Counted from the stretch's first letter, positions 42,965 through 52,094 are shown. The stretch: 64,000 nt of DNA from Streptomyces sp. TRM68416 (GCF_014596915.1 NZ_JACVWU010000006.1:124001-188000); one strand, 5' to 3'. Numbers and translations: made by a program. Notes: generated from the sequence alone by a model not told the origin.

Positions 42965-43853
42965 GGGCCGCTCCCTTCGCGCCGAACAGCCCGGTGGGCC
43001 GTACCAGGAGGACGAGGACCATCACGGCGTAGGGGGCGACGTCGCCGAAGCCCTCGCCGAGGACGTGCAGTTCGGACTGGTAGCCGGCGACGAGGGCCTC
43101 GGTCAGGCCGATCAGCATGCTGCCGGCGAGGGCGCCGGGCGGCGAGGTCATGCCGCCGAGGATGGCGGCCGGGAACGCCTTCAGGGCGATCTGTCCGGTG
43201 GTGCGTTCCAGGCCGGGGGCCGGGAACGCGGCGAGGAAGACGGCGGCCAGCGCCGCGAGGCCGCCCGCCAGGCACCAGGCGAGGGTGCGCACCCGTACCA
43301 GGCGTACGCCCATCAGGGCGGCCGCCTCCACGTCCTCGGCCGAGGCGCGCAGCGACAGGCCCCAGGAGGTGTAGCGGAAGAGGGCGAAGACACCGCCGAT
43401 GACGACGGCGGAGACCACGATCGCGGCGAGCCGGCTGTCGGCGACGGTGATGGGGCCGAGGCCGCTCACGGAGTCGCCCCAGGGGTCGCCGAGGGTGAGC
43501 AGGTCGCCGCCGATGCGCCGGGACAGGTCGGTCAGCAGGACGATGTCGATGCCGATGGTCACGATCGTCTGCACATGGGCGGAGTGCGCGTCCTGGCCGC
43601 CGACCTGGAGCAGGAACCGGTCCATGAGCCCGGCCACGGCCGCGGTCACCAGGACGGCGACCGCGAGGGCGCCGGCGAAGCCGAGGTCGTCGTGGAGGAC
43701 GGCGGTGAGGTAGCCGCCGAGCAGGAGCAGGGAGCCGTGGGCGAAGTTGATGACGCCGGAGGCCTTGAAGATGATGACGAAGCCGAGGGCGACCAGGGCG
43801 TAGACCGAGCCGAGGGCCAGGCCGTTGAGGACGTTGTCGAGGAACCCGGTCAT
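42957..43853 (-). CDS. livH: Branched-chain amino acid-type ABC permease LivH
   Basis: A 298-residue permease with about eight helices. The opening LDNVLNGLALGSVYALVALG, VINFAHGSLLLLGGYL, and LRASAEDVEAAALMGVRL as coupling loop are typical LivH features. AILGGMTSPPGALAGSMLIG is the conserved late segment. Its ATG overlaps the LivG stop (ATGA), consistent with one transcript for the whole importer. Confidence 0.92.
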   Translation of the reverse strand: MTGFLDNVLNGLALGSVYALVALGFVIIFKASGVINFAHGSLLLLGGYLTAVLHDDLGFAGALAVAVLVTAAVAGLMDRFLLQVGGQDAHSAHVQTIVTIGIDIVLLTDLSRRIGGDLLTLGDPWGDSVSGLGPITVADSRLAAIVVSAVVIGGVFALFRYTSWGLSLRASAEDVEAAALMGVRLVRVRTLAWCLAGGLAALAAVFLAAFPAPGLERTTGQIALKAFPAAILGGMTSPPGALAGSMLIGLTEALVAGYQSELHVLGEGFGDVAPYAVMVLVLLVRPTGLFGAKGAARV

Positions 43854-44659
43854 GCCGCATCCTCCCCGCCGGCCTCGGTGGCCTCGGTGCCGAGGTAGGC
43901 GCGCAGCACCCCGGGGTCGCGGCGGACCTCGTCGGGGCTGCCGTGGGCGATGACCCGGCCGAAGTCGAGGACGGTGACCTCGTCGGCGAGCCGCATGACC
44001 AGGCCCATGTCGTGCTCCACCAGCAGGACGGACAGGCCGAGTTCGGCCCGTACGGTGCGCACCACCTCGGCGGTGCGGGCGCGTTCGGCGCCGTTCATGC
44101 CGGCCACGGGTTCGTCGAGCAGCAGCACGCTGGGCTCCAGACAGAGGGCGCGGGCGAACTCCACGCGTTTGCGGTCGCCGTAGGAGAGCAGGGCGACCGG
44201 GGAGTCGAAGTGCGGGCCGAGGCCGACGAGTTCGGCGATCTCCCGGGCCCGGTCGAGGTGGGCGCGCTGTTCGCGCACGGCGCTCGGCAGGCGCAGGGCG
44301 CTGGCGGCGAAGCCGGCGCGGGACAGGGCGTGCCGGCCGAGCATCAGGTTGTCGGCGACCGTGCCCTCGGTGGTGACGATGTTCTGGAAGGTGCGGGCGA
44401 CTCCGAGGGCGGCGATGCGGTGCGGGGCGAGGCGGGTCAGCTCGGTGTCACCGAGACGGACCGTGCCGGCGGCCGGGCGGTACAGGCCCGAGAGCACGTT
44501 GAAGCAGGTGGACTTGCCGGCTCCGTTGGGGCCGATGAGCGCGTGCACGGAGCCCGGGGCGACCGTGAAGGACACGGTGTCCAGGGCGGTGAGCCCGGCG
44601 AACCGGACGGTGACGTCCCGGACGTCGAGCACCTCGGGTGTGGTGGTGCGGTCGTTCAC
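43850..44659 (-). CDS. livG: Branched-chain amino acid-type ABC ATPase LivG
   Basis: A 269-residue ATPase. Walker A is GPNGAGKST, and Walker B is VLLLDEP followed by VAGMNGAE. The signature loop reads LSYGDRKRVEFARAL, a slight variant of the usual LSYGQQRRLE. RTFQNIVTTEGTVADNLMLG is the LivG-specific Q-loop region, and the His-switch lies in LLVEHDMGLVM. GTG 44659 overlaps the LivF stop by four bases. Confidence 0.93.
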   Translation of the reverse strand: MNDRTTTPEVLDVRDVTVRFAGLTALDTVSFTVAPGSVHALIGPNGAGKSTCFNVLSGLYRPAAGTVRLGDTELTRLAPHRIAALGVARTFQNIVTTEGTVADNLMLGRHALSRAGFAASALRLPSAVREQRAHLDRAREIAELVGLGPHFDSPVALLSYGDRKRVEFARALCLEPSVLLLDEPVAGMNGAERARTAEVVRTVRAELGLSVLLVEHDMGLVMRLADEVTVLDFGRVIAHGSPDEVRRDPGVLRAYLGTEATEAGGEDAA

Positions 44660-45438
44660 GCGGCCCCCTGACCGTCGGCGGTCTCGCCCAGGTACAGGCG
44701 GCGTACGGCGTCCGTGCGGGCGAGTTCGGCGGCCGGCCCGGAGAGCCGGATCTCGCCGACCTCCAGGACGTAGGCGCTGTCCGCGAGGGAGAGGGCCATG
44801 CCGGCGTTCTGTTCGACCAGGAGCACGGCGGTGCCCTGGCTGTTGATCTCCTTCACGACGTCGGCGATCCGGGCCACCATCTGCGGGGCGAGGCCGAGGG
44901 AGGGCTCGTCGAGCAGGAGCAGGCGGGGGGCGGCCATGAGGGCGCGGCCGATGGCGAGCATCTGCTGCTCTCCGCCGGACAGCAGTCCCGCGGCCTGGTG
45001 GGTGCGTTCGGCGAGCCTCGGGAACAGCGTGAAGACCCGCTCCCGGGCCTCGCGCACCAGGGCGGGGCTGCGGCGGCCGAGGCCGAGGCCGCCGGTGCGC
45101 AGGTTCTCGTCGACGCTGAGCCCGGCGAACACGCGTCTGCCCTCCGGGACCTGGACGACGCCGGCGCGTACGGCGGCGACCGGGTCGCGTCCGTCGAGTT
45201 CCGTGGTGCCGTAGCGGACGCGGCCGGCGGTGACCGCGCCGCGGTGCAGGCGCAGGGTGCCCGACACCGCCCGCAGCAGGGTCGTCTTGCCGGCACCGTT
45301 GGCACCGAGCAGGGCGACGACGCCGCCGTGCGGGACGGTCAGTGACACGGAACGAAGGGCGGACAGGGCCCGGCCGTAGGTCACGTCGAGTTCCTCGACG
45401 TGCAGGGCCGGCTCCTCGTCCGGTGGTGCTTCGGGCAT
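44656..45438 (-). CDS. livF: Branched-chain amino acid-type ABC ATPase LivF
   Basis: A 260-residue ATPase, first gene of the importer operon. Walker A is GANGAGKTT, signature LLSGGEQQMLAIGRAL, Walker B LLLLDEPSLGLAP, His-switch position LLVEQN (the Gln typical of LivF). VQVPEGRRVFAGLSVDENLR is diagnostic for LivF. ATG 45438 has GAGGAG five bases upstream. A 550-base gap with repeats separates it from the PucR-type regulator gene that lies upstream on the same strand. Confidence 0.93.
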   Translation of the reverse strand: MPEAPPDEEPALHVEELDVTYGRALSALRSVSLTVPHGGVVALLGANGAGKTTLLRAVSGTLRLHRGAVTAGRVRYGTTELDGRDPVAAVRAGVVQVPEGRRVFAGLSVDENLRTGGLGLGRRSPALVREARERVFTLFPRLAERTHQAAGLLSGGEQQMLAIGRALMAAPRLLLLDEPSLGLAPQMVARIADVVKEINSQGTAVLLVEQNAGMALSLADSAYVLEVGEIRLSGPAAELARTDAVRRLYLGETADGQGAA

Positions 45439-45508
45439 CACGTCTCCTCGGGGCCGTACCGGACCGGCACGGTGCTTTGGGGGAAGAGGGATTCACTGGG
45501 GGTTCACT

Positions 45509-45556
45509 GGGGATCTCGCTGGGGATCTCGCTGGGGAGCTCGCTGGGGAGCTCACG
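45509..45556. repeat. 12-bp tandem repeat upstream of livF
   Basis: Four units: GGGGATCTCGCT twice, GGGGAGCTCGCT once, then GGGGAGCTCACG. It starts about 70 bases upstream of the LivF start codon, inside the probable promoter or leader region. Confidence 0.85.
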
Positions 45557-45787
45557 ACAGCACGGGCGCGGGCGCGCGGAACAGGGCTCGGGGCGGGGTC
45601 GCTGCGTGGTCCCAACGGGGGGCGCCGGGGTTTGTGCGGGTGCCCAGGGCGGGGGCGGCGGAGGGTTGCGGGGCCGGTCGCGGGGGCAGGTCCGCCGCCA
45701 GGGGTGCCGCTGCGTCTGGCGGGGCGGGAGGGCGACCGGTGAGTGCGGTGCGGTGCGGCTTCGCGGCCCGGCCGCCAACCAGGTCCG

Positions 45788-45884
45788 TGTCCACGCTCGT
45801 GGCGGCGCCGGGGCTTCGCGGTCCGCCAAAGGGCTCGCGCCCCGCTCGACAGGCTCGTGGGTGTCCACGCTCGTGGCGGCGCCG
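45788..45884. repeat. Direct repeat of 23 bp
   Basis: TGTCCACGCTCGTGGCGGCG plus CCG occurs at 45788-45810 and again at 45862-45884, 74 bases apart, both upstream of the importer operon. Each copy contains the short inverted element CCACGCTCGTGG. Confidence 0.8.
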
Positions 45885-45991
45885 CCCGGCCTGCGGCGGG
45901 AATGCGAAGAGCCGCGCCCTGGGAGTGGGAGCGGCTCGTGCGGGTCGGTGGCCGGACGTGGGGTGGGCGCGCGGCGGGGTTCGCGCCCGGC

Positions 45992-47272
45992 TCAGCGCAG
46001 CAGTCGTCGCGCCGTCAGGGCCAGGCTGATCTCCACCAGGTCCTGCGGGCGGGCCAGGGAGCGGCCCGTCAGTTGTTCGCAGCGGCGCAGGCGGTTGAGG
46101 ACGGTGTTGCGGTGGCAGTAGAGGCGTTCGCCGGCCCGTTGGGCGGATCCGTCGCAGACGAGCCAGGCGGACAGGGTGTCCAGGAGGACGTCCCGGTCGG
46201 CGGGCTCCAGGCGCAGCAGGGGGCCGAGGACCTGGTCGGCGAGGGTCGTGCCGAGTTCCGGGCAGGAGATCACGAGCGCCTCGGGGAGGTGGTCGTCGAG
46301 CCGGACCGTGCCGCCCTCCGGCGGGCAGATCCTCAGCGCGAGATCGGCCAGCCGCCGGGCGTCGCCCACGGCGGCCAGTCCCGTCACGACGCTTCCTATG
46401 CCTTTTCGGGTGCCGGGGGCTGCGTCGCCGAGCCCTTCGAGCGGCTCCACCGGGTCGCCGTCGCCGTCTGGATCGTCGTCCTCGATCAGCACGATGCCGT
46501 AGTCCACTTCCACTCCTGTGTGCCAGTGCACGCGCAAGCCGGGCGGTACGGCGGCGGGGCGGACGCCGGAGGGCCGTCGGCCGGCGACCGCGACGACGAC
46601 GTACCGCCCGTGCTCCGGCAGGTCGAGGCCCTGTGCGGTCTCGGGCAGGTCGGCGATGCGGCTGGTGCCGTCCAGGAGGGCCCCGGCCAGCAGCCGCACC
46701 CGGTTCTCGCGCCGCCAGGACAGCTGCCGTTCGGCCTGCCGGTAGGCGTCCGCGACGAGGGTGCAGTGTTCGTCGACGAAGTTCCACATGTCGGTCGCCA
46801 CATGGACGAGCAGACGTACGTCCTCGGGAGCCTGCCGGGAGGTCTCCTCCACCAGCCGCTGCCACACCAGGGAGCCGCCCAGCCGGAAGGCGTGCAGCAG
46901 GGCGTCCAGCGGCACTCCCTGCTCGGCCCGGCGGACGCCGATCTTCCATGAGCAGCGGCGGGCCGCGTCCCGGTTGCCGCGCGGGTCCAGCAGCGACAGC
47001 ACGCTGTGCCGCAGGGAACGGTTCACTTCCTGCCAGGTGCCCGTGTGGTCGTTCTCCACCGCCGTGCGGTAGGCGCACTCCTGCTCCTGGAGCAGGGCCA
47101 CCAGCCGGTCGGTGAGGTTCGGCAGGTCGTCGAGCAGGATACGGGCGGCCCGGTGCAGGACGCGCAGGGCGTCCGCGTCGATCAGCGACCGGCCGCGGCG
47201 TGCCGTCCGCGGCTGCGGAACGGGCGTGGGTGCGGTGCGGATCATCGCTCGTGCCCCTACGGCAGGATGCAT
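45992..47272 (-). CDS. PucR/CdaR-type transcriptional regulator
   Basis: A 426-residue regulator. The C-terminal PucR HTH_30 domain at about residues 365-425 is clear: DTLSAWLVCDGSAQRAGERL and YCHRNTVLNRLRRCEQLTGR. The middle carries a GGDEF-like (CdaR) region, and the N-terminal 190 residues are a helical sensor (VENDHTGTWQEVNRS). PucR proteins regulate purine, amino-acid and other catabolic genes in response to small ligands. ATG 47272 has GGGAGGA five bases upstream. Its position directly upstream of the importer operon makes that operon its likely target. Confidence 0.9.
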   Translation of the reverse strand: MHPAVGARAMIRTAPTPVPQPRTARRGRSLIDADALRVLHRAARILLDDLPNLTDRLVALLQEQECAYRTAVENDHTGTWQEVNRSLRHSVLSLLDPRGNRDAARRCSWKIGVRRAEQGVPLDALLHAFRLGGSLVWQRLVEETSRQAPEDVRLLVHVATDMWNFVDEHCTLVADAYRQAERQLSWRRENRVRLLAGALLDGTSRIADLPETAQGLDLPEHGRYVVVAVAGRRPSGVRPAAVPPGLRVHWHTGVEVDYGIVLIEDDDPDGDGDPVEPLEGLGDAAPGTRKGIGSVVTGLAAVGDARRLADLALRICPPEGGTVRLDDHLPEALVISCPELGTTLADQVLGPLLRLEPADRDVLLDTLSAWLVCDGSAQRAGERLYCHRNTVLNRLRRCEQLTGRSLARPQDLVEISLALTARRLLR

Positions 47273-47474
47273 CGCAGTCCTCCCTCAACCTCGGCCCTCC
47301 GGCGGTGTGACCGTGCCGGGAGGCGCAGCGGTGTCCGGTCGGCCGCGTCGCCTCTACGGCGGCGGCGGCCGCCCGACTCGTCCTGCCCCGAAGGATGGCA
47401 TACCGTCCGGTCGGTCCCTAGGGTTGTGCACCGCTCTTTTTCCTCCCGGTCCCCACAAATGCGCACCTCGGCCG

Positions 47475-49601
47475 TCACCCGCCCTCCTGGTCGACCATGC
47501 GGGCCAGCTCGATCCGGGACCGCACGCCGAGCACGGCGAAGACGTTGCGCAGGTGGTAGTCGACCGTGCGGGTGCTGACGGCGAGGCGCAGGGCCACCTC
47601 CCGGTTGGTGGCGCCCTCGGCGACGTACCGGGCGATCCGCAGTTGCTGCGGGGTCAGCCGGGCGAGTCCGCCGGCCGTGTGCGCGTCCTCGCGCGCGGCG
47701 ACTCCGCCTGCCCGCAGTTCGCCGCGCGTCTGGTCGGCCCAGACCTGGGCGCCGCACCGTTCGAAGGCCATCAGGGCGGAGCCGAGCCGGTCGCGCGCCT
47801 CGCGCAGCCGACGCCTGCGGCGCAGCCACTTGCCGTGGAGCAGTTCCGTGCGGGCGCGTTCGAAGTCGCCGCCCGGCTCGCCGTGCAGGGCCAGGGCATG
47901 CGCGTACAGACCGTCGACGTGGTCGGCGCGGTCCGCGGGGGCGAGCAGGGCGTGGCAGCGGGCGAGTTGGGCGGGGGCGTGCGGATCGGCGCCGAAGGCC
48001 GCCCACAGGGCGAAGTCGTCGACCACCGCCCGCGCCTCGTCGGGCCGCCCGGCGAGCACGGCGGCCTCTACGAAGCAGGGCACGGCGAGCATCCACACCG
48101 CGAAGTGACCGCGCCGGGGTCCGGGCAGCACCAGGGGGCCGAGCCGGTCGGCGGCGTCGAGCGGGCGGCCGCAGCCCAGGTCGGCCCGGGCCACCGCCCA
48201 TTGCGCCAGCGTCGCCGCCTGGGCGAGGCCGTGGCGGCGTGCCGTCGCCAGCGCCGCGGCCGCGTGCTCCGCCACGGCGGCCGTCTCGCCCACGACGGAG
48301 GCGGCGAGGGCCAGCATTGCCTGGTGGTGGGCGGCCGTGTTGCGCCGGCCGGCCCGGCGCGCGGCCCGTACACCGTCCTCGGCGTGGGTGCGCGCCTGCG
48401 CGTGCCGTCCGGCGCGCAGTTCGGCGTAGGCGAGGTACTCCAGAGCGCGTGACTCCAGCGCGGCGGAGTCCCGGTTGCGGGCCGCGGCGAGCGCGCGGGC
48501 ACCGGCCCGGCGGGCCACGACGACGTCCCCGAGCAGCAGAGCCGCGGCCGCCGACCGCAACAGGTGCTCGGGCCGCCCGTCGGCCTGCGCCCGCTCCACC
48601 ACCGTGCGCAGCAGCGGTACCGCGTCATCGAGCCGCCGCTCCAGCAGGGCCCGCATGCCGAGACGGTAGTCGGCCGTGACCGCACCGCCGACCACTGCGG
48701 GCGTGTTCCGAGGGGGCCCGGACGGGCGTCGAGGCATGGCCTCCGGCGCCACGGGCGTGCCTTGGGCGGTGCCGGGCGGGCGTCGGGCCAGGGGCCCCGG
48801 CGCCTCGGGGGTTCCCTGCGGGGCGCCGGGCGGGCACTGGGCCAAGGACCCCGGCACCTCGGGAGTTCCCTCCAGGGCACCGGGCAGGCACTGGGCCAAG
48901 GACCCCGGCACCTCGGGGATTCCCTCCAGGGCGCCGGGCGGGCACTGGGCCAAGGACCCCGGCACCTCGGGGATTCCCTCCAGGGCGCCGGGCGGGCACT
49001 GGGCCAAGGACCCCGGCACCTCGGGAGTTCCCTCCAGGGCACCGGGCAGGCACTGGGCCAAGGACCCCGGCACCTCGGGAGTTCCCTCCAGGGCACCGGG
49101 CAGGCACTGGGCCAAGGACCCCGGCACCTCGGGGATTCCCTCCAGGGCGCCGGACGGCCGTTGAGCCAGATGCCCCGGCACCTCGGCAGTGCCCTGCTCG
49201 GCACCGGGCGGGCGTTGCGGCAGGGCTTCTCTTACGTGGCCGTCCGTCGTGCGGGCTCCGTGTGGGGCAAGCGGCTCGGGGGCGGGTGGACTGATTCCGG
49301 GCCGTGTGACGGGCGGTGCGTTCGTGTCCTCGCTCAGTGTCTTCAGGCACGCCGTGAGATCGCCCGCGGCCCAGGCCGCGTCGGCCGCGGCGAGGCGGGC
49401 GGCCTCGGCCTCCTGGGGTGCGTCCGTGCCCAGCAGGGAGGCGGCCAGTAGCAGTGTCTCCCGGGCGTCGTCGACGGGGCCGTCCGCCAACTCGGCCCTG
49501 CCCCGGGCCAGTTCCGCCCGACCGCGGTCCACCGCAGTACGCCCGGCCGCGCCCCGGCTCCGGACGGGCGGAGCCGTCGGCACGCTCCTGTCTCCGATCA
49601 T
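47475..49601 (-). CDS. LuxR-type regulator with internal proline-rich repeat
   Basis: A 708-residue regulator. The C-terminal LuxR/GerE HTH (about 645-705) is intact: LTPQQLRIARYVAEGATNRE and VALRLAVSTRTVDYHLRNVF. About residues 300-620 are TPR-like helical repeats, as in the C-terminal half of large LAL regulators, but there is no AAA ATPase domain with Walker motifs. Residues about 127-289 are an 18-residue repeat of the type LPGALEGTPEVPGSLAQC inserted between helical segments. ATG 49601 is preferred since TAACCT, a -10-like element, lies just upstream (leaderless); ATG 49658 is the alternative. Confidence 0.85.
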   Translation of the reverse strand: MIGDRSVPTAPPVRSRGAAGRTAVDRGRAELARGRAELADGPVDDARETLLLAASLLGTDAPQEAEAARLAAADAAWAAGDLTACLKTLSEDTNAPPVTRPGISPPAPEPLAPHGARTTDGHVREALPQRPPGAEQGTAEVPGHLAQRPSGALEGIPEVPGSLAQCLPGALEGTPEVPGSLAQCLPGALEGTPEVPGSLAQCPPGALEGIPEVPGSLAQCPPGALEGIPEVPGSLAQCLPGALEGTPEVPGSLAQCPPGAPQGTPEAPGPLARRPPGTAQGTPVAPEAMPRRPSGPPRNTPAVVGGAVTADYRLGMRALLERRLDDAVPLLRTVVERAQADGRPEHLLRSAAAALLLGDVVVARRAGARALAAARNRDSAALESRALEYLAYAELRAGRHAQARTHAEDGVRAARRAGRRNTAAHHQAMLALAASVVGETAAVAEHAAAALATARRHGLAQAATLAQWAVARADLGCGRPLDAADRLGPLVLPGPRRGHFAVWMLAVPCFVEAAVLAGRPDEARAVVDDFALWAAFGADPHAPAQLARCHALLAPADRADHVDGLYAHALALHGEPGGDFERARTELLHGKWLRRRRRLREARDRLGSALMAFERCGAQVWADQTRGELRAGGVAAREDAHTAGGLARLTPQQLRIARYVAEGATNREVALRLAVSTRTVDYHLRNVFAVLGVRSRIELARMVDQEGG
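48735..49220. repeat. 54-bp tandem repeat in the LuxR-type gene
   Basis: Six nearly identical 54-base copies (starts at 48843, 48897, 48951, 49005, 49059 and 49113), each beginning CAAGGACCCCGGCACCTCGG, flanked by degenerate copies on both sides. Two variants differ at the same sites: one encodes GT...L, the other GI...P. Each copy supplies one Cys residue. There are no spacers, so it is not a CRISPR array. Confidence 0.92.
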
Positions 49602-49763
49602 TCCCGGGAGGTTACTCGCGCGTAAATCCGGGCGGAAGTCGGTCACCCGGACCGTCATGGACCCCGATCGGGCCTGCCACCTGCGGTTCCGCGCGGGGCG
49701 GGTGGGACACGGACTGTGCCGCCGCCCAGAGTTTCCGGGCGGCGGCCGTGCGGGGGCACAACG

Positions 49764-50678
49764 TCAGGAGGTGTGCGGGCAGTTGCCCCGGTACTCCTCG
49801 ATGGTCAGGCTCGGCCGGGGCAGCGGACACAGGAACTGCTCGTAGCGGGTGTCGTTGTCGATGAACCGCTTGAGCCAGGAAACGCTGTACTTCGCGATCG
49901 TCGTGTTGGACGTGTTCGGGGCGAAGTGGGTGGCCCCGTTCAGCTCCAGATAGGCCCGGTCCAGGGTGGACGGCAGGCTCGTGTAGAACGGCTCGGAGTG
50001 GCTGGAGACCGGGGCGATGGTGTCGCCGTCGGCCCCGATGATCATCGTGGGTGTGCGCAGTTCCGGCCAGGTCTTGTCGAGGTTCCACGGGGTGAGCGGG
50101 ATCGCCGCCTGGAGCGAGGGACGCGACTTGGCGGCCTCAAGGCTGCCGCCGCCGCCCATGGAGTGGCCCATGACACCGAGCCGGCTGCTGTCGACCCGGC
50201 CGCGCACCGAACTGCGCTGGGTCAGATAGTCGAGCGCGGCCAGGAGCTGGCCGCCCCGCGAGTCGGGCTGGTCGAGCGTGGTGTTGGTGTCGATGGTGAA
50301 CACCACGAAGCCCTGGGAGGCCAGGCGCGGGCCCAGCCAGGCGATCGAGGACTCGTAGGCGGTGTATCCGGGTGAGATGGCCACGGCCCCGAAGGTGCCG
50401 TCGCTGGTACTGGTCGGGTAGTAGATGGTGCCCCCGCCGAAGCCGGTGACGGCGAGCGAGGAGACGGACGTCTGCGAGACGGCGTACGGTCCGCGCAGCG
50501 CCTCGATGCTGGCCGTGGTGGGCGCGGGACCGCGCTCGTAGGGGTTGTCGGCGGCGTGGGCGCCGGGGCCGGCGAGGGTGCCGAGTCCGATGACCGCGGC
50601 GAGCGCCGCCGCGGCACCGGCGAGGCGGCCGGTCCTGCGCCGGGTGGAGCCGGCGCGCTTGTGGGGGTGGTGCAGCAC
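49764..50678 (-). CDS. Secreted cutinase / PET-hydrolase-like polyesterase
   Basis: A 304-residue alpha/beta hydrolase with signal peptide ending about AHA at residue 42. It has every landmark of Thermobifida-type cutinases: [17 protein letters not shown] (oxyanion Tyr105), nucleophile Ser173 and oxyanion Met174 in GHSMGGG, Trp198 in LTPWNL, Asp219 in [12 protein letters not shown], and His251 in GATHFAPN. The C-terminal Cys284-Cys300 pair forms the stabilising disulfide. The spacing of Ser, Asp and His equals that of TfCut2. These enzymes cleave cutin, polyesters and PET; activity here is inferred. The GTG start follows GAGAGGA. Confidence 0.93.
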   Translation of the reverse strand: MLHHPHKRAGSTRRRTGRLAGAAAALAAVIGLGTLAGPGAHAADNPYERGPAPTTASIEALRGPYAVSQTSVSSLAVTGFGGGTIYYPTSTSDGTFGAVAISPGYTAYESSIAWLGPRLASQGFVVFTIDTNTTLDQPDSRGGQLLAALDYLTQRSSVRGRVDSSRLGVMGHSMGGGGSLEAAKSRPSLQAAIPLTPWNLDKTWPELRTPTMIIGADGDTIAPVSSHSEPFYTSLPSTLDRAYLELNGATHFAPNTSNTTIAKYSVSWLKRFIDNDTRYEQFLCPLPRPSLTIEEYRGNCPHTS

Positions 50679-51121
50679 GACGAGTCGTCCTCTCTGTCGT
50701 GGCGGGCGGCCCGGAACCTCCCGCTGACCGCGGGCCCGGGCACCGCCGTGGGGAGTGGTGCCGTGCCACTGTGGGCGTCCGCCCCGCCGCCCGGGACCGG
50801 CAGAATCACCGGCCTTGTACGACGCCCCGACAGACGTTCGACGCCCGGTCCGGGGTGGGCGACCGACAGGGACGGGCCCGGTCTCCCGTGCGCGACACAG
50901 GAAAGCCGCGCTGCTGCGCGCGAACGTCCCGGCACCGGAGTGACCACGCCGGTCCGGGGCCCCGGGACACCGGACGGGGGCCTCCGCGTGTGCGACGCGC
51001 CGTCGGCATCCGTGGGCACCCCTGGCCTGCCCCTCCCCCCGCCCTGTGTGAAACGCTCCTCCACGACGGGCCGATCGGGGCCGGTCGCCATCGGGTTACG
51101 GCAGCGTGGAGAGGCGACAGC
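50679..51121. other. 443-bp divergent spacer without a recognised gene
   Basis: Lies between the divergent cutinase and Gfo/Idh/MocA genes. Frames here are Arg/Pro/Gly-rich and lack ribosome sites. Promoters of both genes must lie in it, but I cannot identify elements confidently. Confidence 0.5.
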
Positions 51122-52015
51122 ATGCGCATCGGACTGCTCGGCACCGGCCCCTGGGCGCAACTCGCCCATGCCCCGGCCCTGAGCCGGCACGAGGCACTGG
51201 ACTTCGTCGGCGTGTGGGGCCGTCGCCCGGACGCCGCGAAGGAACTGGCGGAGCATCACGGCACCCGCGCCTACGACGATGTCGACGCGCTGCTCGCCGA
51301 CGTGGACGCGGTCGCCGTGGCGCTGCCGCCGGACGTCCAGGCCGGGCTCGCGGTACGGGCCGCGCGGGCGGGATGTCATCTGCTGCTGGACAAGCCGCTG
51401 GCGCCGACGGTCGACGAGGCGCGGGCCGTGGTCGAGGCGGCCGAGGAGGCCCAGGTCGCCTCGGTCGTCTTCTTCACCACCCGCTTCCAGCCGGAGACGG
51501 AGGCGTGGATCGCCGCGCAGTCGGCCGCGCAGGGCTGGTTCACCGCACAGGCGCAGTGGCTGGGAGCCGTCTTCCGGACCGACAGCCCGTTCGCCGACTC
51601 GCCCTGGCGCCGGGAGAAGGGCGCCCTGTGGGACGTGGGTCCGCACGCCCTGTCCGTCCTCCTTCCGGTCCTCGGCGACGTCCGCCGGGTGACGGCGGCC
51701 GCCCCCGGCCCCGGCGACACCGTCGTGCTGGTCCTCGACCACGCCGGCGGCGCGACGAGCACCCTCACCCTCAGCCTCACGGCGCCGCCCGCCGCGGCCG
51801 GTGCCGCCGTCGAACTGCGCGGCGAGGCAGGCGTGACGCTCCTGCCGACCAGCTCACAGGGCGCCGTGCCCGCCCTGATCCGCGCGGCCGACGCCCTGCT
51901 GACCGCCGCCCGCACGGGCACCCCCCACCCGTGCGACGCGCCCTTCGGCCTCCGCGTCACGGAGATCCTCGCGGCGGCGGAGGCGCTGTTGGGCGGCGGG
52001 CCGCCGGCGCCCTGA
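51122..52015 (+). CDS. Gfo/Idh/MocA family oxidoreductase
   Basis: A 297-residue NAD(P)-dependent dehydrogenase of the glucose-fructose oxidoreductase/inositol dehydrogenase type. The Rossmann motif GLLGTGPWAQLAHAP is at residues 4-18; VALPPDVQAGL and LLLDKPLAPTVDEA include the conserved Lys of the DKP (EKP-like) motif. GALWDVGPHALSVLLPVLGD supplies the Asp-x-x-x-His catalytic pair. It probably oxidises or reduces a sugar or polyol derivative; the substrate is not evident. The start follows GGAGAGG at seven bases. Confidence 0.92.
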   Translation: MRIGLLGTGPWAQLAHAPALSRHEALDFVGVWGRRPDAAKELAEHHGTRAYDDVDALLADVDAVAVALPPDVQAGLAVRAARAGCHLLLDKPLAPTVDEARAVVEAAEEAQVASVVFFTTRFQPETEAWIAAQSAAQGWFTAQAQWLGAVFRTDSPFADSPWRREKGALWDVGPHALSVLLPVLGDVRRVTAAAPGPGDTVVLVLDHAGGATSTLTLSLTAPPAAAGAAVELRGEAGVTLLPTSSQGAVPALIRAADALLTAARTGTPHPCDAPFGLRVTEILAAAEALLGGGPPAP

Positions 52016-52094
52016 TACACGCACCCGGCCCTCTCCGCATGGCCCTCCCACGCCGGACGGAAGGGGCCGTCCGGCGTGCGCGGTCGGCGACGGC

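Larger units (their letters stand above)
45439..45991. other. 553-bp gap between the importer operon and its probable regulator
   Basis: No protein-coding frame is credible; the long frames are Gly/Arg/Ser-rich products of repeats. It should contain the promoter of the livF-K operon but I cannot point to -35/-10 elements. Two kinds of direct repeat are listed separately. Confidence 0.55.

Noticed and set aside
48843..49166. CRISPR-like array
   Set aside because: Copies are directly contiguous with no variable spacers and there are no cas genes.
48564..49451. Plus-strand repeat protein antisense to the LuxR gene
   Set aside because: Open only because the 54-bp unit is a multiple of three; the minus-strand frame holds TPR-like helices and a LuxR HTH.
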